From Flavobacterium soli DSM 19725 (GTDB lineage Bacteria; Bacteroidota; Bacteroidia; Flavobacteriales; Flavobacteriaceae), in assembly GCF_000422705.1 (NCBI RefSeq), contig NZ_AUGO01000002.1:372001-436000 (forward strand): a DNA stretch of 64,000 nt, read 5' to 3'. The translations under genes and the position numbers were made by a program. Shown here piece after piece: positions 35,569 through 43,094 of the stretch (position 1 is the stretch's first letter; every line of letters starts with the position of its first letter). A model generated the notes under the pieces. That model did not search any database and was not told where the DNA came from. It saw only the letters and a program-made list of their open reading frames with translations.

Positions 35569-36357
35569 TTAAAGATTTTTAAATAGAAATTTAGCTTTTT
35601 CTATATCAAATTGTATATTTTCATCATTAAAAAGAGCTCCAAAAGTGCCCTTTTCAATTAGATTGCAAGGAGTATCTTGAACGGTATTTTCGGGTGTCAT
35701 GACAATCATTTCATCACTCAATTGAATTGCCAAGTCAATATCATGAGTTGAAAAAAGAATACATTTTTGTGTTTCGTGCGTTAGTTTTTTTAGTAATTTA
35801 AAAAGTGAAACTTTATGCAGCAAGTCAAGATGGGTGGTAGGTTCGTCCAGAATGATCAAAGGTGTATCTTGTGCTAAGGCTCTTGCAATTAACACTTTTT
35901 GCAATTGTCCGTCACTAATTTCGAAATGCTTTTTATTGGATAAATGTGTAATTTGGGTTAGTTCGATTGCTTCGTTTATTTTGAGTATATCTTCATCCGT
36001 TAATGTCCCAATCCAGTTGGTATAAGGCTGTCTTCCCAATGCCACCAATTCAAAAACCGTTAAATTACTTGGCGGAAGACTTTCGGTTAAAACCAAACTC
36101 AACTGTTGAGCCAATTGTAGGGAGGTGTAATCTGTTGTTTTTTTATCATTTAAAATAACATCTCCAGAAATAGATTTTTGTATGCCTGTGATGGTTTTTA
36201 AAAGTGTAGATTTCCCGATTCCGTTGGCACCAATTAGCGAAATTAATTTTCCTTTTTCTAAAGAAATAGAAATATTTTCAGCCACAACTTTTTGCTTCTT
36301 TTTATGACTGTAACCAATCGAAATATTTTCTGCCTTTAAGATGATTTTATTTTCCAT
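35569..36357 (-). CDS. btuD: ABC transporter ATP-binding protein, vitamin B12 type (BtuD/FecE family)
   Basis: A 262-residue ATPase that energises the importer. Walker A GANGIGKST (43-51), Walker B LIILDE (167-172), H-loop STHD, and a signature motif reading ISDGQ (147-151) rather than LSGGQ, a tolerated variant. Family: siderophore/cobalamin importers. The ATG overlaps the stop of the permease gene by one base (TAATG), so translation is coupled. I call it the B12 ATPase because of the nearby cobalamin riboswitch and BtuB/BtuG genes; a siderophore role cannot be excluded from sequence alone. Confidence 0.85.
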   Translation of the reverse strand: MENKIILKAENISIGYSHKKKQKVVAENISISLEKGKLISLIGANGIGKSTLLKTITGIQKSISGDVILNDKKTTDYTSLQLAQQLSLVLTESLPPSNLTVFELVALGRQPYTNWIGTLTDEDILKINEAIELTQITHLSNKKHFEISDGQLQKVLIARALAQDTPLIILDEPTTHLDLLHKVSLFKLLKKLTHETQKCILFSTHDIDLAIQLSDEMIVMTPENTVQDTPCNLIEKGTFGALFNDENIQFDIEKAKFLFKNL

Positions 36358-37385
36358 TATGTCATCATTTTACGTTTACCAACCAACAACCAAATCACAA
36401 CCGGAGCTCCAATAATTGAAGTTATTGCATTGATTGGTAATATGATACTTGTTCCGGGAACTTGCGAAACGATGTCACAAATTAGCATAATGATTGCTCC
36501 AAAAAGCAACGTTCCCCAAAATAAAACACGATGACTGCTGGTTTGAAAAACCAATTTAGAAATATGTGGTACAGCTAAACCGATAAAAGCAATCGGACCT
36601 GCAAAAGCAGTGATGCTTCCTGCTAAAATGCTTGTTGCAAATATGATAGTTAATCGGGCTTTCTTGAAATTTAATCCCAAGCTTTTTGCATAATTTTCAC
36701 CTAGAAGCAAGGCATCTAGTGATTTGATACTCATCAAGCTCAAAAATAATCCTATGAAAACCGAAATAGCAAGTATAAGGATTGAACTCCACGAAAGATT
36801 TCCAAGATTCCCGAGTGACCAAAAAGTAAATTTCTGCAATTGTTCGGCTGTACTGAAATAGGTTAGAACGCCAACAAAAGCACTAGTGAAACTACCAAAC
36901 ATCATCCCGACAATTAAGATTGACATTGTGTTTCTCAAACGTTGCGACACGATCAAAACGGCTGATAAAACCATAAAACTTCCTAAGCAGGAAGCGATTA
37001 TAATTCCGTAGGAAGAGGCAATGAGTGAACCAAGAATGGAAGGTAGGAGAGAAGCACCCAAAATCACAAAAGCCACACCAAGACTTGAACCTGAACTTAA
37101 TCCTAAAACGTAAGGTCCTGCCAATGGATTTCTAAACATAGTTTGCATCAATAATCCACTAATCGACAATCCCATTCCCACTAAAATAGCTGTAATTGCT
37201 TTCGGTAATCGAAAATTCAAGATAATATACTGCCATGTTTCTTTTGAAGCTTCTTGTCCCGTCAAGCTTTTGAAAACTTCCTTCAACGGAATTGAAACTT
37301 GTCCCAAGCCAATATCTAATAAAAACAGCACAAACATGATGAATGTCAGTGAAATGAATAAAGCGATATGTTTGGATTTTAGCAT
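36357..37385 (-). CDS. btuC: ABC transporter permease, FecCD/BtuC family
   Basis: A 342-residue inner-membrane permease with about ten helices. Typical FecCD parts: FRLPKAITAILVGMGLSISGLLMQTMFRNPLAGPYVLGLSSGSSLG (about 50-95), the coupling-helix region LLLGENYAKSLGLNF, and GPIAFIGLAVPHISKLVF. It forms a homodimer with two ATPases to import B12 or a related chelate. Four bases after the btuF stop and overlapping btuD by one, so a tight btuF-btuC-btuD operon. Confidence 0.88.
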   Translation of the reverse strand: MLKSKHIALFISLTFIMFVLFLLDIGLGQVSIPLKEVFKSLTGQEASKETWQYIILNFRLPKAITAILVGMGLSISGLLMQTMFRNPLAGPYVLGLSSGSSLGVAFVILGASLLPSILGSLIASSYGIIIASCLGSFMVLSAVLIVSQRLRNTMSILIVGMMFGSFTSAFVGVLTYFSTAEQLQKFTFWSLGNLGNLSWSSILILAISVFIGLFLSLMSIKSLDALLLGENYAKSLGLNFKKARLTIIFATSILAGSITAFAGPIAFIGLAVPHISKLVFQTSSHRVLFWGTLLFGAIIMLICDIVSQVPGTSIILPINAITSIIGAPVVIWLLVGKRKMMT

Positions 37386-37389
37386 AAAA

Positions 37390-38532
37390 CTATTTTAACT
37401 TTTCAAAGAAAAAAGGAGTATAATTGGGCAACAATTCCGGATGCAGCGTTTTTACAATATCTTTCAAAACAATATCAGGTCGGTTGGGTGCTAATTCATA
37501 ATATAAAATACCTCCCTTTTTTCCTTTTTTACTGCTGAAAGAATATACATTTTTATTTTGAAAAGCCTTGAATTGGCTGTAATGAGGATTAGCATTTGTC
37601 ATTTCTTTTAAAGAAGAAAATTGTCCCGAAGTAATCCAGAAATCGGCATCTTTGGCCTTTTCCAAAACGATTTCAAAAGATAGAGACAAACTTCCCGTAC
37701 CTTCGGTTTCTTTCCATAAATAATTTCCTCCGGCTTGATCGAGTAACAAACTTCCCCAGCTTGTGCCTTTCGGCAAATACCATATTCCTTCAAACATATC
37801 TCCAGCTAGAATTGTGGGTTTTGAAGTAGCTTTTTTAGCAAGTTTCAAAGTCGTATTGTATTCTTTTTCAATGTCAGAAAAGATAGTATAGGCCTTTTCA
37901 TCTAAACCATACAAGGCACCAAAAAACTTGATCCATTCGGCTTTTCCAAGTGGTGTTTGCTCGTTCCAGTCGCCATTGAGCATAATTTTGAGTCCGCTTT
38001 TTTCAAGATTATCCAACGTTGGATTTTTGTTGTCAATGCCATAACCGATGAAAACATCTGGAGCAACATCAATAATTACTTCAGTATTCAGGGTTTGGTT
38101 TGACCCCAATTCTTTAACTTTTCCAGCATCAATTCTAGCTCTCACTTTCTCTGAAGAAACATAATCCAGATTTGGAAAACCTAGCAAAGAATTCTCAACG
38201 CCAAGCATCTCCAAAGATGGAATATGGGTTGTAGAAGTCACAATTATACTTTTGATCGGAACTTGAATTGTCGTAAACTGACTCAAACTATCCGGAACTT
38301 TAACGTTTTTTTCTTTTAAGATGTAAGTATAATTTTTGGTCGCATTTGGCCAAGGATTAGAAACTTTTACAACCGTATAATTTTCATGTTTAAAAATAGC
38401 CAAACCCGAAGCATACTTGATTTCATTTTTAATTTCAGATGAAGTTTTGCCCGTAGATTCGCTATTTTCCTTGCATCCAATAGCAAAAATCAGGAACACC
38501 AAGACAACTATTTTAGAAGAGAATGATTGCAT
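37390..38532 (-). CDS. btuF: ABC transporter substrate-binding lipoprotein (BtuF/FecB-like)
   Basis: A 380-residue lipoprotein with lipobox AIGC (Cys20), mature start KENSES, and a two-lobed helical-backbone binding fold: GLAIFKHENYTVVKVSNPWP, SIIVTSTTHIPSLEMLGVENSLLGFP, APDVFIGYGID, and KATSKPTILAGDMFEGIWYLPKGTSWGSLLLDQAGG in the second lobe. It would hand a corrinoid to the permease. First gene of the operon, read from a -7 box 23 bp upstream (38556-38563). No riboswitch precedes it, unlike the outer-membrane half of the system. Confidence 0.82.
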   Translation of the reverse strand: MQSFSSKIVVLVFLIFAIGCKENSESTGKTSSEIKNEIKYASGLAIFKHENYTVVKVSNPWPNATKNYTYILKEKNVKVPDSLSQFTTIQVPIKSIIVTSTTHIPSLEMLGVENSLLGFPNLDYVSSEKVRARIDAGKVKELGSNQTLNTEVIIDVAPDVFIGYGIDNKNPTLDNLEKSGLKIMLNGDWNEQTPLGKAEWIKFFGALYGLDEKAYTIFSDIEKEYNTTLKLAKKATSKPTILAGDMFEGIWYLPKGTSWGSLLLDQAGGNYLWKETEGTGSLSLSFEIVLEKAKDADFWITSGQFSSLKEMTNANPHYSQFKAFQNKNVYSFSSKKGKKGGILYYELAPNRPDIVLKDIVKTLHPELLPNYTPFFFEKLK

Positions 38533-38555
38533 AAAAATCTTTTTGTTGAGGTTGA

Positions 38556-38563
38556 CAAAGGTA
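38556..38563 (-). promoter_or_regulatory. -7 promoter box for btuFCD
   Basis: On the minus strand TACCTTTG, matching TAnnTTTG, 23 bp before the btuF ATG. The short leader leaves no room for a riboswitch, so this operon must be regulated otherwise or be constitutive. Confidence 0.6.
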
Positions 38564-38586
38564 AAAGGAATTATGGTTTTTTTCAG

Positions 38587-38622
38587 AAATAAAAAAATCG
38601 CCGAGATTTTTCTTGGCGATTT
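38587..38622 (-). terminator. terminator after the toxin gene
   Basis: Stem AAATCGCC/GGCGATTT with T-rich tail on the minus strand, lying between the YoeB-like stop (38625) and the btuF promoter. It separates the toxin-antitoxin transcript from btuFCD. Confidence 0.8.
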
Positions 38623-38624
38623 TT

Positions 38625-38888
38625 CTAATAATGTCCTTTGAGGGAATATATTCGAATTATATTTTCATTCTCAAGAACTTTGTAAATTAATCTATGTTCT
38701 TGATTGATTCTTCTACTCCAAAATCCACTATAATTGTGTTTTAGAGGTTCAGGTTTTCCAATTCCGATGGTAGGATTCTCCAAAATTGAATCTAAGAGTT
38801 CTCTAATCTTTTTTAAAATACGTCGGTCATTTAATTTTTGAAAATACTTAAGATGGAGTAAGGCTTCGTCAGTGAAATCTATTTCCAT
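38625..38888 (-). CDS. YoeB family toxin (mRNA interferase)
   Basis: An 87-residue RelE/YoeB-fold toxin that cleaves mRNA at the ribosome. By count, the catalytic residues known from E. coli YoeB are present: Glu47 (GIGKPEPLK), Arg66 (NQEHRLIYKV) and the C-terminal His86-Tyr87 (SLKGHY). Length and ending match YoeB (84 residues). It overlaps its upstream partner by 10 bp, so translation is coupled to the antitoxin. It sits between two halves of the B12 uptake locus, with a terminator on its downstream side. Confidence 0.88.
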   Translation of the reverse strand: MEIDFTDEALLHLKYFQKLNDRRILKKIRELLDSILENPTIGIGKPEPLKHNYSGFWSRRINQEHRLIYKVLENENIIRIYSLKGHY

Positions 38889-39094
38889 ATGTCATCAAGA
38901 TTGACTTTAGTGATTTTGCCTTTTTTTTCATCTGAAATGCTTTTTTCCATCGTTGCAACAAATTCAGCATTATAAGGGCTTTGGTCAGAATTCTTGTCTG
39001 TAGTTTTTTCAAACTTAATTTTCAAAGCTTCCAAAAATGCCTTCACTACATTTCTTTCTTCTTGATTTTTAGGATGAACGATAAATGTTTCCAT
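38879..39094 (-). CDS. antitoxin of the YoeB-like pair (DUF2683-type)
   Basis: A 71-residue partner starting METFIVHPKNQEERNVVKAFLEALKIKFEKT and ending KITKVNLDDIWK, as in the small DUF2683 proteins that precede YoeB-like toxins in Bacteroidota. The N-terminal part resembles a ribbon or short dimerisation unit; the C-terminal half is charged and would wrap the toxin. It overlaps the toxin gene by 10 bp and is read from a -7 box at 39113-39120. Such operons are usually self-repressed, but I see no operator. Confidence 0.78.
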   Translation of the reverse strand: METFIVHPKNQEERNVVKAFLEALKIKFEKTTDKNSDQSPYNAEFVATMEKSISDEKKGKITKVNLDDIWK

Positions 39095-39112
39095 AGCTAA
39101 AATTATTTATTA

Positions 39113-39120
39113 CAAAGATA
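39113..39120 (-). promoter_or_regulatory. -7 promoter box for the toxin-antitoxin operon
   Basis: On the minus strand TATCTTTG, matching TAnnTTTG, 18 bp before the antitoxin ATG. It is 36 bp from the divergent riboswitch promoter box. Confidence 0.6.
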
Positions 39121-39156
39121 AAAATTAATTTAAATGAAACTTGTTTTCAAAAAATC

Positions 39157-39164
39157 TATATTTG
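39157..39164 (+). promoter_or_regulatory. -7 promoter box for the riboswitch/btuB transcript
   Basis: TATATTTG, exact TAnnTTTG; transcription would begin near 39171, right at the first base-paired part of the riboswitch. Confidence 0.65.
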
Positions 39165-39176
39165 CACTCGAATTAA

Positions 39177-39397
39177 GGTTGTGATTTAATTTTTATAAAT
39201 CACATTAAAAGGGAATTTGGTTCAAAACCAAAGCTGTTCCCGCAACTGTAAGCTACAAAGCTTGTTGTTATCTACAAAACCACTGTTCTAATTTTAGATT
39301 GTAGATTTCAGATTTCAGATTCAATCTAAGATCTAAAATCAAAACTCTAAAATGGAATGGGAAGGTAAACAACAAGACGCAAGCCAGGAGACCTGCC
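39177..39397 (+). promoter_or_regulatory. cobalamin (B12) riboswitch
   Basis: All core elements are present: AAAAGGGAAT and CAAAGCTGTTCCCGCAACTG (39207-39248), the stem CTTGTTGTT/AACAACAAG (39261-39269 and 39368-39376), CCACTG (39280-39285) and TGGGAAGG (39358-39365), and the B12 box GCAAGCCAGGAGACCTGCC (39379-39397). Binding of adenosylcobalamin should repress the btuB transcript downstream. The variable arm between CCACTG and TGGGAAGG is unusually long (about 72 nt) and carries AT-rich repeats. A hairpin, GAATCTT/AAGATTC (39417-39438), lies 7 nt before the btuB ATG and is a plausible expression platform acting on translation. Confidence 0.95.
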
Positions 39398-39445
39398 TTT
39401 TTTCTTAACAAATATCGAATCTTCGGGAAAAAAGATTCTGGAATT

Positions 39446-41281
39446 ATGACTTTTAGAAAGCAGTTTTTATTTTTTATTTTCTTCGTATGCCAATTTGCTT
39501 TGGCACAAAACGACAGCATCCAGTATTTGGAGGAGGTAAAAGTCTCCGATTCCCAACTCAAAAATTTCTCCAATTCACAATCTGTTCAACAATTATCGGA
39601 TTCGATTATCAACAATAGTCAGGCTTCGCTAACTTCTTTGCTTAATTATAATACCGTAATTTATTTCAAGGAAAACGGACTCGGAATGGTTTCTTCGCCT
39701 TCTTTTAGAGGTACTACGGCTCAGCAAACAGCAGTAATTTGGAACGGAATCAATATCAATTCGCAACTTAACGGTCAGACGGATTTTAATACGATTACAA
39801 CAAAAGATTTCAATACTGTCAATGTTCGTGCTGGTGGAGGAAGTTCGATTTATGGAAGTAGTGCCATTGGCGGAAGCATACATTTGAACAATGATTTAAG
39901 TTTTAAAGATAATTTTTCGAATGATTTGGAATTGAATTACGGTAGTTTCAACACATTTGGGCTCAATTATAAATTGAATGTTTCGGATGAAAAGTTTAGC
40001 TTTCAGGGAAGTATTTCCAGAAATAGTTCGGATAACGATTATAAATATTTGAATACGGATCGAAAGAATTTGAACGGACAATTTTATAATAACAGTTTCA
40101 ATTCTAGTTTCGGATATAAAATTAATGCAACCAATTTTCTGAAATTTTACAGTCAATTTTATGATGGAGAACGCCATTTTTCATTGGTTACACCATCAGA
40201 TTCTAAAACAAAATATACTGATTTCAACACTAGAAATTTGTTAGAATGGAGTTCCTTTTTGAATCAATTTACTTCGCGGCTTAAAGTAGCTTTCCTTTCT
40301 GAAGAATATCGATATTTCGAAAATATTACAAGCGATGATTTTTTCTTCGGAAAAGTAGAAACCTTTATTGCCAAATATGATTTGACGTATGATGTCAACG
40401 AAAAAATTAAAATCAACACCATTTTAGATTTTACGCAAAATAAAGGAAATGGTTCTGATATTCAGTCGGATAAAAGGCAAATTGGATCGGCAAGTTTATT
40501 TTTTAAGCATTTGGTTACAACCAAATTACAATATGAGTTGAGTGTCAGGAAAGAAGTAACTTCTACTTATGAAAGTCCTGTTTTGTTTTCGGCTGGAGCC
40601 AATTATCGCTTTACAAATTTTTATGCGCTGAAAGTAAATGGATCCAGAAACTTCAGGATTCCAACTTTCAATGATTTGTATTGGCAAGGTGCCGGAAATC
40701 CCGATTTAAAACCAGAAAGTTCTTTTCAGGGAGAAATTGGAAATGAGTTCAGGTATAAAAATTTCACTTTTACCGCCAATTTTTATCATATCAAGATAGA
40801 AGATATGATTCGATGGCTTCCAGGAAATGGAGGCATGTTTAAACCTCAAAACACCAATAAAGTCAGTATTTATGGTGCAGAAGCTATTTTAAATTGGAAC
40901 AAAAAAACAGCCAATAGTGTTTTCGATTTCAACGGAACTTATGCTTATACGAATTCTAAAAACGATGAAACAGGTTATCAACTAACGTTTGTTCCCTATC
41001 ATAAAATGACGGCAAGTTTTGGCTATTCTTATAAAAAAATAAATGCCTTCTATCAACATTTGTTTACCGGAGAAGTCTTTACCCAAACCGACAATAATCC
41101 AGATGCAACTATCGAGATGTATAATGTTTCGAACATTGGCGTTGGGTATGGTTTTGGCAAAAAAAATAGCTTTACAATTGGCTTCAAGGTTTTAAATCTT
41201 TGGAACGAGGAATATGAAAGTGTAGAAAACCGTCCGTTGCCTGGACGAAATTATAATTTGAATTTAACCCTTAATTTTTAA
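39446..41281 (+). CDS. btuB: TonB-dependent outer-membrane cobalamin receptor
   Basis: A 611-residue TonB receptor, close to the 614 of E. coli BtuB. Signal peptide (ending FALAQ), a TonB-box-like segment (LEEVKVSDSQ), a plug domain (INNSQASLTSLLNYNTVIYFKENG...FRGTTAQQTAVIWNGININ...VRAGGGSSIYGSSAIGGSI) and a 22-strand barrel ending in NLNLTLNF. The upstream cobalamin riboswitch makes B12 the likely ligand. It is followed after 4 bp by a BtuG-like lipoprotein gene, so the two are co-transcribed and probably form one surface complex. Confidence 0.9.
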   Translation: MTFRKQFLFFIFFVCQFALAQNDSIQYLEEVKVSDSQLKNFSNSQSVQQLSDSIINNSQASLTSLLNYNTVIYFKENGLGMVSSPSFRGTTAQQTAVIWNGININSQLNGQTDFNTITTKDFNTVNVRAGGGSSIYGSSAIGGSIHLNNDLSFKDNFSNDLELNYGSFNTFGLNYKLNVSDEKFSFQGSISRNSSDNDYKYLNTDRKNLNGQFYNNSFNSSFGYKINATNFLKFYSQFYDGERHFSLVTPSDSKTKYTDFNTRNLLEWSSFLNQFTSRLKVAFLSEEYRYFENITSDDFFFGKVETFIAKYDLTYDVNEKIKINTILDFTQNKGNGSDIQSDKRQIGSASLFFKHLVTTKLQYELSVRKEVTSTYESPVLFSAGANYRFTNFYALKVNGSRNFRIPTFNDLYWQGAGNPDLKPESSFQGEIGNEFRYKNFTFTANFYHIKIEDMIRWLPGNGGMFKPQNTNKVSIYGAEAILNWNKKTANSVFDFNGTYAYTNSKNDETGYQLTFVPYHKMTASFGYSYKKINAFYQHLFTGEVFTQTDNNPDATIEMYNVSNIGVGYGFGKKNSFTIGFKVLNLWNEEYESVENRPLPGRNYNLNLTLNF

Positions 41282-41285
41282 TAGA

Positions 41286-42329
41286 ATGAAATTTAGTAAA
41301 TTACTTTTAGTAGCCTTTTTAGGATCAACTGTGTTTGTTTCTTGTAGTGATGATGACGATAAAGTTGACAATACTCCGCTTGGAGCCTATGATAACGGAG
41401 TTTTAGTAGTAAATGAAGGAAATGGAACTGCTGGTTCAATCACGTATATCGGGAACGACATGACCACTATTCAGCAAGATGTTTATAGTGTTGTTAATGA
41501 AGGAGACGGAATTGGAGGATACGTTCAATCGATGTTTTTTGATGGCGATAAGGCGTTTATCATCTCGAATGCTTCTAACAAGATCACGGTTGTAAACCGT
41601 TATACTTTTGAATTGATTGATAAAATTGACTCAGGTTTGAACATTCCAAGATATGGTGTGGTAGAAAACGGAAAAGCTTATGTAACCAATCAAGCCGCTT
41701 TTGACAGTACAACTGACGATTTTGTTGCTGTAATCAATTTATCGACTTATGAAGTTGAAAGTACGATTGCTTTGAATGCGATTGGCGAAAGAATTCTTGA
41801 AGAAAACGGAAAATTATATGTAACCAATGGGACTTATGGGGAAGGAAATTCGGTAACGGTAATCAATCCAGCTTCGAATGCAATTATTTCTACAATCAAT
41901 ACAGGAATTTCTCCTACTTCTTTTGAAGAAGAAAATGGTATTTTGTATGTGCTTTGTGGAAACTATGACGACGCTAGCAAATTGGTTAGAGTTCAGTTAT
42001 CGAACAACGAAATTTTAAGTGAAGTAACTTTTCCTGCCGCTTTAGGAAATGCTCAAAACTTGAGTATCGAAGATGGGAAATTGTATTTCACGGTTAATTC
42101 AGACGTTTTTTCTGCCGCTTTAAATGCAACAACAATCAGCGAAACTCCTTTGTTTACAAGTGGTGCAACAACACTTTATGGTTTTACAGTTGAAGACGAT
42201 AAGATTTATGTTTCGGATGCAAAAGACTATGCTTCAAACGGAAGAGTTTTCATATATTCTACAACGGGAGCCTTGCAAAAAGAATTTCCTGTGGGACTAA
42301 TTCCGAATGGATTCTATTTCAACGACTAA
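41286..42329 (+). CDS. BtuG-like surface beta-propeller lipoprotein
   Basis: A 347-residue lipoprotein: lipobox VSC (Cys20) followed by SDDDDK, a surface lipoprotein export signal in this phylum, then YncE-like beta-propeller repeats (VINLSTYEVESTIALNAIGERILEENGKLYVTNG, VINPASNAIISTINTGISPTSFEEENGILYVL and others). BtuG of Bacteroides is a propeller that captures B12 on the cell surface and passes it to BtuB. Position directly after a riboswitch-controlled btuB makes this the likely role; family assignment is mine, by pattern. Confidence 0.8.
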   Translation: MKFSKLLLVAFLGSTVFVSCSDDDDKVDNTPLGAYDNGVLVVNEGNGTAGSITYIGNDMTTIQQDVYSVVNEGDGIGGYVQSMFFDGDKAFIISNASNKITVVNRYTFELIDKIDSGLNIPRYGVVENGKAYVTNQAAFDSTTDDFVAVINLSTYEVESTIALNAIGERILEENGKLYVTNGTYGEGNSVTVINPASNAIISTINTGISPTSFEEENGILYVLCGNYDDASKLVRVQLSNNEILSEVTFPAALGNAQNLSIEDGKLYFTVNSDVFSAALNATTISETPLFTSGATTLYGFTVEDDKIYVSDAKDYASNGRVFIYSTTGALQKEFPVGLIPNGFYFND

Positions 42330-42354
42330 TAAAAAAAACACTTTTTTGCTCCAA

Positions 42355-42394
42355 GAAAAAAAGGCTTCCAGTTGAAAAACAAGAAGCCTTTTTT
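42355..42394. terminator. bidirectional terminator between BtuG-like and amidase genes
   Basis: Arms A7GGCTTC (42355-42367) and GAAGCCT6 (from 42383) are complementary across a 15-nt loop, between convergent genes. Confidence 0.85.
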
Positions 42395-42415
42395 GTATGA
42401 TTAACTTTTTTTGAA

Positions 42416-43036
42416 TTATTTCATTTCGGTAATTACTTCTAAAATTGTGGAAGCAATTCTACTTTGTTGTTTTTCATCAGTAAGAAATTTACGGTCGTTA
42501 GGATTGGATAAAAAGCCAAGTTCAACGTTAACAGCAGGTGCTTCGGATTTTCTTAGTAAAAATATTCTAGCCTCTTTTAAACCTCTAGATTTTAAGCTAT
42601 GATTTTTAACCATTTTAGCATTTAATTTTTCTGCAATTGCTTTCGATTCTTCATAATTTGGGTTTTCGTTGTTGATGAAAAATTCGATTCCCGAAGCAGT
42701 TTCATTTTTAATTCCATTAACGTGCAAAGACAGCACTAAATCAGGTTTGATTTTGTTAATCAAATTCGTTCTATCTTGTAGAGAAACAAATTCATCATCG
42801 TTTCTTGTCAGGTGAATCACGATATCTTTGTCTTTATTTTGAAACTTGATTTTCTTCGTAATGTTCAGAATAATTTCTTTTTCCGAAACATCGTCAATCT
42901 TCATTCCATCGTCTTTTCCTCCATGTCCGGCATCAATAACAACAGTAATTTGTTTCGATTTCGAATCTTTTGGAGCTACAAAAGCAAAAGAACCAACAAC
43001 TAATAGGGCTACGATAATCTTGAATGCGTTTTTCAT
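42416..43036 (-). CDS. N-acetylmuramoyl-L-alanine amidase (Amidase_3 family)
   Basis: A 206-residue exported zinc amidase that cleaves the peptide stem from peptidoglycan. Signal-like N terminus (IIVALLVVGSFAFVA), then VVIDAGHGGKDDG (His38), a Glu in SEKEIILNI, VLSLHVNG (His105) and the catalytic Glu172 in NVELGFLSN. This is the short AmiC catalytic form without AMIN or LysM domains. Role: wall turnover or cell separation. Single gene. Confidence 0.9.
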   Translation of the reverse strand: MKNAFKIIVALLVVGSFAFVAPKDSKSKQITVVIDAGHGGKDDGMKIDDVSEKEIILNITKKIKFQNKDKDIVIHLTRNDDEFVSLQDRTNLINKIKPDLVLSLHVNGIKNETASGIEFFINNENPNYEESKAIAEKLNAKMVKNHSLKSRGLKEARIFLLRKSEAPAVNVELGFLSNPNDRKFLTDEKQQSRIASTILEVITEMK

Positions 43037-43094
43037 AATTTTGATTTTTGTTACTAGTAATAACTTCTTTTAAGCTCAAAAAAGTATCAGGAAA

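Noticed and set aside
39268..39573. 101-codon minus-strand frame over the riboswitch and btuB start
   Set aside because: It covers a conserved RNA structure and the start of btuB; no promoter or protein pattern supports it.
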